The notes: generated by a model from the sequence alone, not told the origin. A stretch of DNA of 64,000 nucleotides from Tectiglobus sp965224045 (GCA_965224045.1 CBDCYD010000014.1:310001-374000); one strand, 5' to 3'. Counted from the first letter of the stretch, positions 27,152-36,979 are shown. Numbers and translations: made by a program.

Positions 27152-27634
27152 ATGAGCCAAGCGATAGAGTTCAGTGTCAACGGCCGGAAGGTGACGCTCG
27201 AGGCACCTGGCAACACGCCGTTGCTCTTTGCCTTGCGAAACGACCTCTATTTGCGCAGCACGCGGCACGGCTGCGGTGAAGGCGACTGCGGCGCGTGTAC
27301 CGTGCTGGTTGACGGGAAGGCGGTGACGGCCTGCACGATTTCAATCGACGCCATCGCCGGGCAAGACATCGAAACCGCCGATGCATTGTTGGAGGCAGGC
27401 GCTGACCATCCCTTGGTGGCCGCGCTACTTGCCGAACAGGCCGGGCAGTGCGGTTACTGTCTCGCCGGTATCCTGATGCGCGCCAAGGCGTTGATGGCGG
27501 AGAATCCAAACCCCAACCGCGATGACATTGCGCGTGCGCTCGACGAAAACCTGTGCCGGTGCGGTGCGCATAACCGCATCATCCGGGCGATCGCGAAAGC
27601 TGCTGGAGCAATGCGAGGGGAGGCCAGCGCATGA
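27152..27634 (+). CDS. (2Fe-2S) small subunit of a molybdenum hydroxylase (isoquinoline 1-oxidoreductase alpha / aldehyde oxidase type)
   Basis: 160 residues with two [2Fe-2S] clusters: plant-ferredoxin-type CGEGDCGACT...C in the N-terminal half and CGYC...CRCG in the helical C-terminal half. It passes electrons from the molybdopterin subunit, with which it overlaps by four bases (ATGA at 27631). An FAD subunit gene is absent, so the complex is of the two-subunit type that hands electrons to a cytochrome or other acceptor, as in IorAB and nicotinate dehydrogenase. Substrate unknown. Confidence 0.92.
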   Translation: MSQAIEFSVNGRKVTLEAPGNTPLLFALRNDLYLRSTRHGCGEGDCGACTVLVDGKAVTACTISIDAIAGQDIETADALLEAGADHPLVAALLAEQAGQCGYCLAGILMRAKALMAENPNPNRDDIARALDENLCRCGAHNRIIRAIAKAAGAMRGEASA

Positions 27635-29736
27635 TCGAACTTTCGCCGTCTCCGAGCCTTGCGGACAATCCGCAATGCGCAGATTGGTTCGACCTGTCCG
27701 AAGACGGAAAGGTGCTGCTGCGAACCGGCAAGGTGGAAATCGGCCAGGGGATCCTGACCGCACTGGTGCAAATTGCAGCTGACGAACTCGACATCGCACC
27801 GGAACGCTTCGAGGTGCTTTCCGGCCACACCCGGCTCGGGCCGCCGGAAGGCCAGACGTCGAGCAGCCTGTCGATCGAGGTGACCGGCCGCGCGGTGCGA
27901 CTCGCGGCATCGGCGGTGCGCGCGCGCCTGGCCGATGAAGCGGCGACGCTGCTCCAGGCCCAGCCCGGTGATATCGCGATCGACGATGGCGTGGTGCGCG
28001 TTGCCGGCCGCGAGACGCCGCTGACCATGTGGTCGCTGGCGCGCACGGTCGGGCTCGACGTCGCTGTCATGGATCACGCGCGGCCAAAGGCCGTCGGCAA
28101 GCGCCGACTCATCGGAACTTCGCTGCCGCGTCGCGATCTGTTCGCAAAGGCGGTCGGGCGGGATTTTATTCACGATATCGTGTTCGACGGTATGCTGCAC
28201 GGCCGCGCGTTGCAGCCGCCGTCGCCACGCAGCCGGGTGGTCTCGTTCGAAGCTGCCAAACTTCAGAATAGGTACCCGGACATCGAAGTGGTGCGTGACG
28301 GTTCCTTCATCGGTGTCATCGCCAAGCGCGAAGACGTCGCCATTCGTGCGATCGCAGCCGCGGCCGACCTCGCGCAATGGGACGATGGGGCACCTACGCC
28401 CGCGGACCTGTTGGCGGCCATCGCCGATTCGGAGGTCGACGAAACCGTCTCCGTCGAAACCGGGGACGTTGCCAATGCGACCGGACAAACCGTCTCAATC
28501 AACGCAATCAAGGCCTATACGGCGCATGCATCGATCTCGCCGTCGTGCGCTATCGCCCTATGGCGCGACGGGCATCTCGAAGTCTATTCGCATACGCAGG
28601 GCCCGCACGGGTTGCGTGACGGGCTGGCAATCGTGTTCGGCCTCGATGCGCAGTCCGACGTCACGGTCATCCACAAGCCGGGTGCGGGCACCTACGGGCA
28701 CAGCGGCCAGGACGACGTGGCGCTCGACGCAGCACTGCTGGCGCGCGCCGTTCCTGGAATTCCGGTGCGGGTGTTGTGGTCGCGGGCGGACGATTTCGTC
28801 GGTTCGCCGCTCGGGCCGGGTATGGCCGTCAAGGGCAAGGCCACTCTCGGTGGTGATGGTCGGATCAGTGCTATTTCGATGACGTCGCTCAGCCAGCCGC
28901 ACGCCCAGCGCCCCGGGCGCGGCGGAATGGCCGGACTGACGGCGGCAGAATTGATCGATCCGCCGTTGCCGTCGGCAAGCGCCGATGATGTGCCGATTGC
29001 ACGCGGCGGTGGTGCTGACCGCAACGCTCCGCCGCTCTATGTGATACCCAATGTCCGGATTGCCAAGCGCATCATCAAAGACCTGCCGGTTCGCACGTCG
29101 GCGCTGCGCGGGCTTGGCGCCGTCATCAACGTTTTCGCGCTCGAGGCGCTGATCGACGATGCGGCGCAGGCGGCCGGTTCGGATGCGGTCGCATTCCGGC
29201 TTGCGCATCTCGATGACGAGCGCGCGCGAGCAGTGATCGAGCGTGCAGCGACGATGGCCGGCTGGCCGGGAGAGACGACGGAGCACTCGGCGCTCGGCAT
29301 CGGATTTGCGCAGTACAAAAACAAGAGCGCCTATTGCGCGGTCGTCGCCCGTGTCACGTTGGACGAATCGGTGCGCGTGACCAATGCCTGGGCCGCCGTC
29401 GACGCCGGGGAAGCGATCAATCCGGACGGCCTGATCAACCAGGTCGAAGGCGGCGTCATACAGGCGACCAGCATGGCACTCAAGGAGCGCATCACGTTCG
29501 ACGGCGACAAAGTCGCAACGCGGACCTGGGCCGACTACCCGATTGTCAAGTTCTGCGAAGTCCCCGAGATCGACGTCGCGGTGATCGACCGGCCGGAGCA
29601 AGCACCACTGGGTGTCGGGGAAACATCGCTCGGGCCGACCGTGGCGGCGATCGGCAACGCGGTAAGCCGGGTGCTCGGTGTACGGATCGCTTGCCTGCCA
29701 ATCGATCGCGACGCCATACTTGCAGCGAGCAACTGA
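27631..29736 (+). CDS. molybdopterin-binding large subunit of a molybdenum hydroxylase (IorB/xanthine dehydrogenase family)
   Basis: 701 residues. The first domain has VEIGQGILTALVQIAADEL (Mo-cofactor contact), then GPPEGQTSSS. A central segment carries PHAQRPGRGG and further Mo-binding loops, and the active-site Glu is in GVGETSLGPTVAAIGNA near the C-terminus. No Tat signal is visible, which differs from IorB members exported to the periplasm. Translationally coupled to the small subunit. A maturation factor (XdhC) is not nearby. Position just behind the Sec genes makes a selenium link worth asking about but not shown. Confidence 0.9.
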   Translation: MIELSPSPSLADNPQCADWFDLSEDGKVLLRTGKVEIGQGILTALVQIAADELDIAPERFEVLSGHTRLGPPEGQTSSSLSIEVTGRAVRLAASAVRARLADEAATLLQAQPGDIAIDDGVVRVAGRETPLTMWSLARTVGLDVAVMDHARPKAVGKRRLIGTSLPRRDLFAKAVGRDFIHDIVFDGMLHGRALQPPSPRSRVVSFEAAKLQNRYPDIEVVRDGSFIGVIAKREDVAIRAIAAAADLAQWDDGAPTPADLLAAIADSEVDETVSVETGDVANATGQTVSINAIKAYTAHASISPSCAIALWRDGHLEVYSHTQGPHGLRDGLAIVFGLDAQSDVTVIHKPGAGTYGHSGQDDVALDAALLARAVPGIPVRVLWSRADDFVGSPLGPGMAVKGKATLGGDGRISAISMTSLSQPHAQRPGRGGMAGLTAAELIDPPLPSASADDVPIARGGGADRNAPPLYVIPNVRIAKRIIKDLPVRTSALRGLGAVINVFALEALIDDAAQAAGSDAVAFRLAHLDDERARAVIERAATMAGWPGETTEHSALGIGFAQYKNKSAYCAVVARVTLDESVRVTNAWAAVDAGEAINPDGLINQVEGGVIQATSMALKERITFDGDKVATRTWADYPIVKFCEVPEIDVAVIDRPEQAPLGVGETSLGPTVAAIGNAVSRVLGVRIACLPIDRDAILAASN

Positions 29737-29842
29737 ATTGCTCTGCATTCCGGCGACATCAATCGATCAAACCGACTTGCACGATACACCGGAATGAAAA
29801 TTGACGGTGCCGAGATGTGCCTCATCCGCCAAGGAGTTCAGC

Positions 29843-31036
29843 ATGGCTGACCGCCCCGAAGTTCGCGACTGGATGACCGACTGGGATCATATGGACCCGC
29901 AATGGACCGCCGATCCCTATACGATCTGGGACGGTATCCGGGAGGCGAAATGCCCGATCGCGCACACGCGGCGATATGGCGGTGTCTATCTGCCGACCAG
30001 GTTTGCAGATATTCGTGACATCGCCTACGACACGGAGCATTTTTCCTCTCGGCAAGTGGTCGTGCGCGAGACGCAACCACCGGAGACCGGCGGTGCACCG
30101 CCGATCACAAGCGACCCGCCGCGCCACCGGATCGCGCGGATGGTGTTGATGCCGCCTTTCTCGCCGCACGAGATCAAGAAGCTCATTCCGAAGACGCGCG
30201 CGCTGTGTGATCGCCTGATCGATGGTTTCGTCGACCGTGACGGTTTTGACGGCGCGGCGGATTACGCACAGCATATTCCCGTACACGTCATTGCACACAT
30301 GGTCGGGCTGCCGGAGCAGGATGCCGATCAGTTCCGGACCTGGATCAACCTCATTGTCATTGATGGCGTGACCGACAACGCCGCCCTCGGAAAGGGGCTC
30401 TCCGAAATCACCGAATACTTCGCCGGCTATCTTGAAGAGCGACGCAACAATCCGGGAGATGATCTGATCAGCTATTTGACACAGCAGACCTACGAGGATG
30501 GCGCGCCTTTCAAGGACAATCACGTTCTCGGTTCGCTGCGGCTGGTTCTGATCGCGGGGATCGACACCACGTGGAGCGCCATTGGTTCAACCATATGGCA
30601 TCTGGCGCAACATCCGGAGCAGCGCCGACGATTGATCGACGAGCCGGAACTGATGCGCGCGGCGGTGGAAGAATTCCTACGGGCATTTTCACCGGTGACG
30701 ATGGCCCGGCTGGTTGCCCGAGATCGCGAAGTCAACGGCTGCCCGATGAAGGCCGGCCAAATGCTGATGCTGCCATTCCCGGCCGCCAATCGCGACCCGG
30801 AGGTGTTCGAACGACCCGATGAGGTCGTCCTCGATCGCGAGAACAGTCATCGCCACGCGGCGTTCGGCATCGGCATTCACCGATGTATCGGTATGCATTT
30901 GGCGCGCATGGAACTGACGGTGGCGATCGAACAACTGCTCAAGCGGGTCCCGGACTTCAGGCTTAACGGCGAGACGACATGGTCACGCGGCGCCATTCGT
31001 GGCCCCCGGTCGCTGCCGCTGGCGATTGGAGCTTGA
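29843..31036 (+). CDS. cytochrome P450
   Basis: 397 residues, a soluble bacterial class I P450. I-helix oxygen-binding motif is AGIDTT, the K-helix E-x-x-R is in EEFLRAF, and the heme loop is FGIGIHRCIG with Cys348 as ligand. Start at ATG 29843 behind AAGGAG. No ferredoxin or reductase gene is adjacent. It resembles CYP families that oxidise terpenoids or fatty acids, but substrate cannot be assigned. It follows the Mo hydroxylase by about 105 bp and may share a catabolic role. Confidence 0.94.
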   Translation: MADRPEVRDWMTDWDHMDPQWTADPYTIWDGIREAKCPIAHTRRYGGVYLPTRFADIRDIAYDTEHFSSRQVVVRETQPPETGGAPPITSDPPRHRIARMVLMPPFSPHEIKKLIPKTRALCDRLIDGFVDRDGFDGAADYAQHIPVHVIAHMVGLPEQDADQFRTWINLIVIDGVTDNAALGKGLSEITEYFAGYLEERRNNPGDDLISYLTQQTYEDGAPFKDNHVLGSLRLVLIAGIDTTWSAIGSTIWHLAQHPEQRRRLIDEPELMRAAVEEFLRAFSPVTMARLVARDREVNGCPMKAGQMLMLPFPAANRDPEVFERPDEVVLDRENSHRHAAFGIGIHRCIGMHLARMELTVAIEQLLKRVPDFRLNGETTWSRGAIRGPRSLPLAIGA

Positions 31037-31058
31037 TCCGGGAGGCCTGCAAAACGAA

Positions 31059-31085
31059 CCGGGCAACACCGATGGTGTCGCCCGG
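31059..31085. terminator. bidirectional terminator-like hairpin between convergent genes
   Basis: CCGGGC-A-ACACC-GAT-GGTGT-C-GCCCGG, one A-C mismatch. It lies between the P450 (plus) and the von Willebrand protein (minus). T-tracts are poor on both sides. Confidence 0.5.
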
Positions 31086-31115
31086 CATTAGGCGTGTCGT
31101 GCTTAAAAAGCGATA

Positions 31116-32474
31116 TCAGTATTTGACGCTGGAGCCGGCGGCATTGCCGAGGCCTTGACGCATTTGCTTGCGCTGCACATTCCAGTCGCCGCTAGCAATG
31201 CCGTCAGCATCCTTTTCGTATTCCTTCTCGAGCTTGCGCAAGCGGGCAGATGCCTTCTGCTTGTAGCGCGAGCGCGTGGAATTGTGCTTGCTGATCTGTT
31301 GCTTTGCCGACTGCAGAACAGCGCGGGCCTCATCTGCGCGACCCTGGTCGCGCAGCTTGATGGCCTGGCGCCGCTTGTCGCGCGCGATCAGTTCAACGAC
31401 GGGATCCATCACCACCGGGTCCATGCTTTCCCTGACGTTTTTTTCGTCGGCGCTGAAGGCAGCCGTCACCGTCGCCGAGCGTAATGCGCGCGTGGAAGTT
31501 CCGTGTGGGCGGTAGCGGACGACGACCTTGGCCAGCTCCCGTTCGCCCTCGGCGAAATCAGCGTCCACTTCCAGTTCCAGCTGCAGGCTGTGGGTCGATT
31601 TGGCGTAGGCCTGTGCGACCTTGAAGGAGGCGCGGTTACCGCTGATCTGCGCGCGGCGGCCGAGCGATCGCATCGGGCGTACGCCGCGTGGTGTCTCGAT
31701 TGTGATTTCGATGTCCTGGGCAATGACGGAAAGCACGTCATCAAACTCACGGTTGAAGATGCGGCGCAGATCATCGGCGGTCTGAGCGAAGTCGTGGTTG
31801 CCGTCGCTGGCACCGGCAAGCGATGCCATGAGGTCTTCATTGTAGCCGCGACCGAGGCCGATGGTGGTAACCGAGATGCCTTCCCCGCCAAGCCTGCGGC
31901 CCAGTTCCTCGAATGTGTATGGATCGCTGGGGCCGACGTTGGCGAGGCCGTCGGACAGCAGAATGATGCGATCGACGCGCTCGCCTTCGCTGAACTCGCG
32001 CACCTGGGCGGCTCCAGTCTTGACCGCTGAATAAATCGCCGTGCTGCCGCCGGCGCGGATCGAACGGAGCATGCGGTGGACGAGCTCGTGATCGCGGATG
32101 CGCCCGGCCGGCACATCGACATTGACGCCGCTTGAGAAGGTGACGACGGAGGCAATGTCGCGCCGGGTCAAGCGGTCGATCGCCATCATCGCAGCCTCCT
32201 TGGCCTTGGCGATCTTGGCGCCCCGCATCGAACCGGAACGATCGATGACAAGCGCAATGTTGACGGGCGCACGCTTGGCTTCATGTTCCGGGTCGTGGAT
32301 GCTCTTGAGACCAATGCGCAGGAAGACACGCTGCCTGGCACCCTTGCGGAGCACGCGGTGGCCGAGGCGGGCATCGACCGAGACAAGATCGTCAGCCGAG
32401 GCTGCCTTCGGCGTTTCTGCATAAAATGATCCACCCAACGCCAGGGCGGACAAAACGGCAATCATTCGCGACAT
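31116..32474 (-). CDS. secreted von Willebrand factor type A domain protein
   Basis: 452 residues with a signal peptide (AASA-type cleavage about residue 26), a VWA domain from about 70 to 260 with a perfect MIDAS motif DRSGSM (Asp78-Ser82) plus the downstream Thr in GGSTAIYSA and LLSDGLANVG, a beta-rich middle, and a basic helical C-terminus (about 370-450). Similar to the YfbK/VWA-containing periplasmic proteins whose function is usually unknown. No MoxR ATPase is adjacent, so it is not the common MoxR-VWA pair. Confidence 0.85.
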   Translation of the reverse strand: MSRMIAVLSALALGGSFYAETPKAASADDLVSVDARLGHRVLRKGARQRVFLRIGLKSIHDPEHEAKRAPVNIALVIDRSGSMRGAKIAKAKEAAMMAIDRLTRRDIASVVTFSSGVNVDVPAGRIRDHELVHRMLRSIRAGGSTAIYSAVKTGAAQVREFSEGERVDRIILLSDGLANVGPSDPYTFEELGRRLGGEGISVTTIGLGRGYNEDLMASLAGASDGNHDFAQTADDLRRIFNREFDDVLSVIAQDIEITIETPRGVRPMRSLGRRAQISGNRASFKVAQAYAKSTHSLQLELEVDADFAEGERELAKVVVRYRPHGTSTRALRSATVTAAFSADEKNVRESMDPVVMDPVVELIARDKRRQAIKLRDQGRADEARAVLQSAKQQISKHNSTRSRYKQKASARLRKLEKEYEKDADGIASGDWNVQRKQMRQGLGNAAGSSVKY

Positions 32475-32683
32475 GATTAATTCATCCCTTAGAATGGTTT
32501 AGCCCCCTGCCTGCCACGCAAGACGCGCGACCAATCAGGCCAAGCCATGACCGCTTTGTTGCGATTGTGTGATCGCAAGCCGGCTGTGGCGCAAGGATCA
32601 CAAGATCGCGCTGCGAAGGTTAACGAGCGGCGGTTGGGTATTGCGGTCACGACGTGAATTTTCGCAGCGCCAGCCAACGGGCC

Positions 32684-33571
32684 CTAAGCCGCCGCCGTAG
32701 AACTCTCAGCAATGACTTCCCTGAGCCAGTCGCGGAACTGAACAAATGCCGGTTCGTTGCATCGCTCCGGGCGATAGACCAAGTGCCAGGTCTTACCGCT
32801 TTCAACGGTATCGATAAAGGGCATCACCAGGCGCCTTGCTGCCAGGTCATCGTCGACGTAGGGACGGATGCCCATGGCAATACCGAGGCCGTCGCTCGCT
32901 GCCTGCAATGCCTGGCCGTAAAATTCAAACTCCGGTCCACGGGGCTCGACGCCGGGCAATCCGACAGCATCGAGCCAGCGGCGCCAGTCCTCCGGCGCGT
33001 GGGCGACGCGCAGCAGCATTGCTGGATCGAGACTTTCCGGACCCGCAACTTCCGCAGCGATGTCCGGCGTGCAAACGGGCGAGAGAGAAGCCGCAATCAT
33101 CGCGTCGGCCTGAAGTCCCGGCAGGTGGACGTCTCCCTGCTCGATGCCGCAGGTCCAATCGTCGGCGAACGGTGCGGCGGCGCCGCCCGTCGCGAGGCGG
33201 AGTTCTATGTCGGGCGCCCTTTCCCGAAAGGCTGCCAACCGTGGAATAAGCCAGCGCGTTGCAAACGTCGGACCGACACCGATCGTGAGAACCGGAGCGC
33301 CGGCCATTGCCTGGACCTGGTGGGTCAACTGAGCCAGCGAATCGAGGATTGGCGTCAGGCCGACGCGGTAGGCGTCGCCGGCCGCGGTCAGTACGAGGCG
33401 ATTGGCCGTCCGCTCGAACAGGCCAACACCAAGACGCTCTTCGAGCAATCTCACCATGCGGCTGACTGCGGCCGGTGTGACGTTCAGTTCATCGCCGGCG
33501 CCCTTGAAGCTGCCATGCCGGGCCGCCGCCTCGAAGGCTCGTACGCCGTTCAAATACGGTAATTTTCTCAT
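32684..33571 (-). CDS. LysR-family transcriptional regulator (GcvA-like)
   Basis: 295 residues: N-terminal winged helix (PYLNGVRAFEAAARHGSFKGAGDELNVTPAAVSRMVRLLEERLG) and a C-terminal PBP-like effector domain. The N-terminus resembles the GcvA subgroup. It diverges from a TauE/SafE-type exporter gene across 98 AT-rich bases, the usual layout for a LysR gene and its target. ATG at 33571; a GTG just upstream is also possible. Confidence 0.92.
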   Translation of the reverse strand: MRKLPYLNGVRAFEAAARHGSFKGAGDELNVTPAAVSRMVRLLEERLGVGLFERTANRLVLTAAGDAYRVGLTPILDSLAQLTHQVQAMAGAPVLTIGVGPTFATRWLIPRLAAFRERAPDIELRLATGGAAAPFADDWTCGIEQGDVHLPGLQADAMIAASLSPVCTPDIAAEVAGPESLDPAMLLRVAHAPEDWRRWLDAVGLPGVEPRGPEFEFYGQALQAASDGLGIAMGIRPYVDDDLAARRLVMPFIDTVESGKTWHLVYRPERCNEPAFVQFRDWLREVIAESSTAAA

Positions 33572-33669
33572 CACGCCCTAGCGATAAATAAATTAATGCT
33601 GAGGCCATAATAACTCTGTTTGAGTCCGGCGGCCAGTTCGCCGACAAGGACGGCAACGGAGATCCACTC

Positions 33670-34419
33670 ATGACGCCATTGATCCTCATCCTCGTGAGCG
33701 CCCTCATCGTTGCGACGTCGTTCCTTTCCGGCTTGTTCGGAATGGCCGGAGGGCTTGTCTTGATTGGCGTTCTTCTGGTTGTTTTGCCGGTGCCGACGGC
33801 AATGATCCTGCATGGTGTGACACAGATCGCGTCGAATGGCTGGCGCGCGGCGCTCTGGTATCGTCACATCGTGTGGCGCGTGGTGCTCGCCTACGTCGGC
33901 GGAGGCTTGACGGCGCTCGCGGCATGGTCTTTGGTGCGGTACGTTCCGGATACCGCAACAGCGATTATTTTTCTTGGGCTGACACCCTTCCTGATGAAGC
34001 TGATGCCGGAGCGTCTCAAGCCCAACCCGGAGGTCGCCGTGCAGGGCGTCATCTATGGCGTTTGCTGCATGAGTTTGATGCTGTTGACCGGTGTCGCCGG
34101 GCCGATGCTCGATTCGTTCTTTCTCGGCGGCAAGCTGGACCGGCGCCAGATCGTAGCTACGAAAGGCGCATGCCAAGTGTTCGGGCATGCGCTCAAGCTC
34201 GTTTATTTCGGCAGCCTGATTGACAATGCTGCGGCACTGGAGCCTGCGTTCGCCGGATTGGCGATTGCGTCGGCGATGGTCGGCACAATGCTCGCCAAGC
34301 AGTTTCTTGAGCGCATGAACGACACCCAGTACCGTGCTTGGGCGAACGGCCTGGTCGTGCTGATTGGCAGCTACTACCTCGCCTATGGTAGTTACCTGAT
34401 CATGAGAACCGGCGTTTAA
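33670..34419 (+). CDS. TauE/SafE-family membrane exporter
   Basis: 249 residues with about seven or eight membrane segments and the TauE signature near the N-terminus (ATSFLSGLFGMAGGLVLI). Members export sulfonates, sulfite or other organic anions. The substrate is unknown. Divergent from a LysR gene that probably controls it. A small winged-helix gene starts 15 bp downstream and is probably cotranscribed. Confidence 0.88.
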   Translation: MTPLILILVSALIVATSFLSGLFGMAGGLVLIGVLLVVLPVPTAMILHGVTQIASNGWRAALWYRHIVWRVVLAYVGGGLTALAAWSLVRYVPDTATAIIFLGLTPFLMKLMPERLKPNPEVAVQGVIYGVCCMSLMLLTGVAGPMLDSFFLGGKLDRRQIVATKGACQVFGHALKLVYFGSLIDNAAALEPAFAGLAIASAMVGTMLAKQFLERMNDTQYRAWANGLVVLIGSYYLAYGSYLIMRTGV

Positions 34420-34434
34420 CCGGAGGACCACGAG

Positions 34435-34677
34435 ATGGCAGACACACTGGACCCGCTGGTGCTCGATCTCGTCGAATGGATCGCGCGGAAGCCACGGACC
34501 TACAGCGACGTACTCGACGCCTGGCGCACATCATGCCCGCGGCTCACGGTGTGGGAAGACGCCGTCGACCGAGGCCTCGTCACGCGGCGCTTGTCGGATG
34601 ACCGCCAGGTCGTCGTCGAGGTCACCGCGGCGGGCCGCGCGTTTCTCGCCGAACACGGGCGGCCGGCGGCTGCCTGA
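34435..34677 (+). CDS. small winged-helix-like protein of unknown function
   Basis: 80 residues; no family recognised with certainty. The predicted layout is a winged helix: DPLVLDLVEWIARKPRTYSDVLDAWRTSCPRLTVWEDAVDRGLVTRR, then a beta-hairpin wing and FLAEHG end. Good ribosome binding site (CGGAGGACC) and 15 bp behind the TauE gene support a real gene. It may be a transcription factor-like accessory of that operon. This is inference. Confidence 0.65.
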   Translation: MADTLDPLVLDLVEWIARKPRTYSDVLDAWRTSCPRLTVWEDAVDRGLVTRRLSDDRQVVVEVTAAGRAFLAEHGRPAAA

Positions 34678-34722
34678 GGCAGACGCCTTAGGCAGAGCCT
34701 GGTGTGAGCGGCTGCACGTCGC

Positions 34723-35412
34723 CTACCAGCTGCGGCGCGGACCGGTGTCGATGTGGAACAGGCCGCCACCGTAGTGCTTGTAACCACCTGCGATGCTGCG
34801 CAGATAACGGGCGGCAGCGCGCACGTTACCCCAGATCCGGATATCCGCGGCATTGCCCGTCAGGTGATGCGAGCGGCGGGCGCCTCCGACACGGCGGTTA
34901 TGTCTTCGGCTGCGACACGTCGAGTTGACGCGAACGCGGCCGTAGGTGCGCGCAACATGATAGATGGCGGCCTTCAGACGACCGTTGAGGCAGCCCGACC
35001 TTGCGACCCAGGTCACGCCGCGCGCCCCACCCGTGATGCTTTTGGTCGGCAATCTGCGCTGCGAACGCTTGCGTTTCGAAGCACTATAGCTGACCGACCG
35101 CCCGAGACTTGCAACGCGAACGCGACGCGAGCGCCGCTTCTTGCCGGTGCGCGCCGACCGGCGCTTGGTCTTACGCCTGGCAATGCCGCCAATGTTGGTT
35201 TTCTTGATCTTGCGCGAGACCCGCGCCGGAATGCGCTTTTTGGGCTTTGGGTTGACGATGTTGGCGAACATCCCGCCCTTGGACCATTCGAGCGCGCCAT
35301 CGGCGTGAGCGGTCGTCGCGATCCCAAGCACGGCAGCGAGTGCAACAACAAATGACAAGGCGGCGTAGCGAGACACGCGGATACGGGCGCGAACGCGTCG
35401 GAAGTTGGTCAT
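34723..35412 (-). CDS. secreted peptidase M15A / YcbK-like domain protein with a long basic linker
   Basis: 229 residues: signal peptide (TTAHA-D about residue 38), then a highly basic stretch (about 50-140) packed with Arg/Lys/Ser, and a C-terminal M15A/YcbK-type metallopeptidase domain: RVNSTCRSRRHNRRVGGARRSHHLTGNAADIRIWG, and GGLFHIDTGPRRSW. The His-x-Asp and the terminal His are the zinc ligands of D-Ala-D-Ala carboxypeptidase-type enzymes. It probably acts on peptidoglycan. The ATG at 35412 gives the normal signal; ribosome binding site GGGGG. The basic region may bind the negatively charged wall. Confidence 0.8.
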   Translation of the reverse strand: MTNFRRVRARIRVSRYAALSFVVALAAVLGIATTAHADGALEWSKGGMFANIVNPKPKKRIPARVSRKIKKTNIGGIARRKTKRRSARTGKKRRSRRVRVASLGRSVSYSASKRKRSQRRLPTKSITGGARGVTWVARSGCLNGRLKAAIYHVARTYGRVRVNSTCRSRRHNRRVGGARRSHHLTGNAADIRIWGNVRAAARYLRSIAGGYKHYGGGLFHIDTGPRRSW

Positions 35413-35942
35413 GATGATCCCCCAGATCAGATGCCGGCGCCAGACCGCAAAATCCCGAGCCTGCGGCGCAAGCGGATGCAAAGCGAATAAGCTGTGCCTT
35501 CTTGTTTTCGGGCGGCGATGGCATGGTCTGCGTAGGAGCGCGACGGATGCAAAATATTATGGTTAACGAAGCAGGCTGGTGAATTTTGCCTTTTCAATGG
35601 CAGCGTTGTCGGAATTACTTCGAGTGAATTGAGAAGAAATGTGCTTTAGTCGCCTGCCTGAGTAAACAGGACCTCAAGTTTTCGGATTACAGATGTTGTA
35701 AGAATCTGAGAGTAGGTTCAGCAGTATAGCAGTGCTAAAAACTTCGAGAGATCCAGTTTCGACAACATTGGGTCGCGACCGAACATTTCATTTGTCTGAG
35801 AACAGGAAAAAATCGCTGCGAGGATATTGCGGCGATTCAACGCGGAGCCGGGCGCGGGTCGTCGCGGCGCCTTCGACGCGTGTGCTTGACTTGCCGGGCG
35901 GGCGGCCGATTCGCGCTGCCCACCGCGCGCGCCAGCGCCGTA
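35413..35942. other. 530-bp AT-richer intergenic region
   Basis: Noticeably lower GC than the surroundings and no convincing gene on either strand. It must hold the promoter of the peptidase gene (leftwards). No repeat, tRNA or terminator was found. Confidence 0.5.
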
Positions 35943-36881
35943 TCAATCGGTGTCATCGCGCGCAAAACTCGCCTCTTTGGCCTTGAGCAATGCCGACACC
36001 ATGGAGTTGACGGGGGCTGCAACCGAGACCTTGGCACCTTCGCGCGGGATCGCGCCGTTGATGTTGTCGACCTCGGCCTTGCGGCGGGCCATGTGGTCGA
36101 GCAGCATCGAAGGACGTGCGTTGGGGATTTTCTCACCGAAGCGGCGGACGTAGGCGACAGGGTCGTCGAACTCCAGTGCAATTCCCTTGGCACGCGCAAC
36201 ATTGGCGGCCTCAAGCGCGCACATACTGGCGATCGACCACGCGTTCGGATTGGCCTGCACTTCGCCGACCCGCAGACCGGTCAACGCCGCGGGGCCGGAA
36301 TAGGTGCAATTGCAGATCAGCTTTTCCCAGACCATCTTGTGGATGTCGTCGAAGGTGAGCACTTTAAAGCCGCCGGCGCGCCAGGCTTCGGCGACGGTCT
36401 CCAAGCGTTCCGTCATGCCGCCATCCATTTCGCCGAGGCGGAGAAATTCCATGCCGTTGTGATGGGCATGTCCGGGGCCTCTCATCGATGCGCCAAAGCC
36501 GCCGACCACGCCCAACATGATGCGGTCAGACCCGACCGCGTCGGCAACGATATCGGCACTGCCGAGACCGTTCTGGATGGTCAGGATCGGCGCCTGCGGC
36601 TTGGCCACGCCGAGTGCGGCCTGTGCGGCTTCGCCAACACCATCGTACTTCGTCGCGATGATTACGAGATCGGCATCGATGACGTCGGATGGGTCGGACG
36701 TCGCGTTCAATCGCACCGTGCGGTCACCGCTTGCTCCTTCGACGCGCAGGCCGTTTTCGCGGATTGCATCGACGTGTGCCTGCCAGCTGTCGACCGCCCA
36801 AACCTCGTGCCCGCCCTGATCCGCCAGCAAGGCGGCATAGACCGAGCCCATCGCCCCTGCTCCAATGATCGCAATCTTCAT
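35943..36881 (-). CDS. ketopantoate reductase family (2-dehydropantoate 2-reductase-like) protein
   Basis: 312 residues with Rossmann motif IIGAGAMGS at the N-terminus, ATKYDG, and the conserved active-site lysine in HKMVWEKLICNCTYS. The family (PanE/ApbA) reduces ketopantoate with NADPH for pantothenate synthesis; paralogues act on other 2-keto acids, and alphaproteobacteria often use IlvC instead, so I leave the symbol blank. ATG at 36881 with GGAAG upstream. Confidence 0.85.
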   Translation of the reverse strand: MKIAIIGAGAMGSVYAALLADQGGHEVWAVDSWQAHVDAIRENGLRVEGASGDRTVRLNATSDPSDVIDADLVIIATKYDGVGEAAQAALGVAKPQAPILTIQNGLGSADIVADAVGSDRIMLGVVGGFGASMRGPGHAHHNGMEFLRLGEMDGGMTERLETVAEAWRAGGFKVLTFDDIHKMVWEKLICNCTYSGPAALTGLRVGEVQANPNAWSIASMCALEAANVARAKGIALEFDDPVAYVRRFGEKIPNARPSMLLDHMARRKAEVDNINGAIPREGAKVSVAAPVNSMVSALLKAKEASFARDDTD

Positions 36882-36979
36882 CGTCACGCTTCCTTCCCTG
36901 CTCGGCGCATTGATGCCGGCTCAGGAAAGTGGCGTCAATTCTCGGCAATGAAATCAAGCGTGTGGAGTGGCCAACAAGA

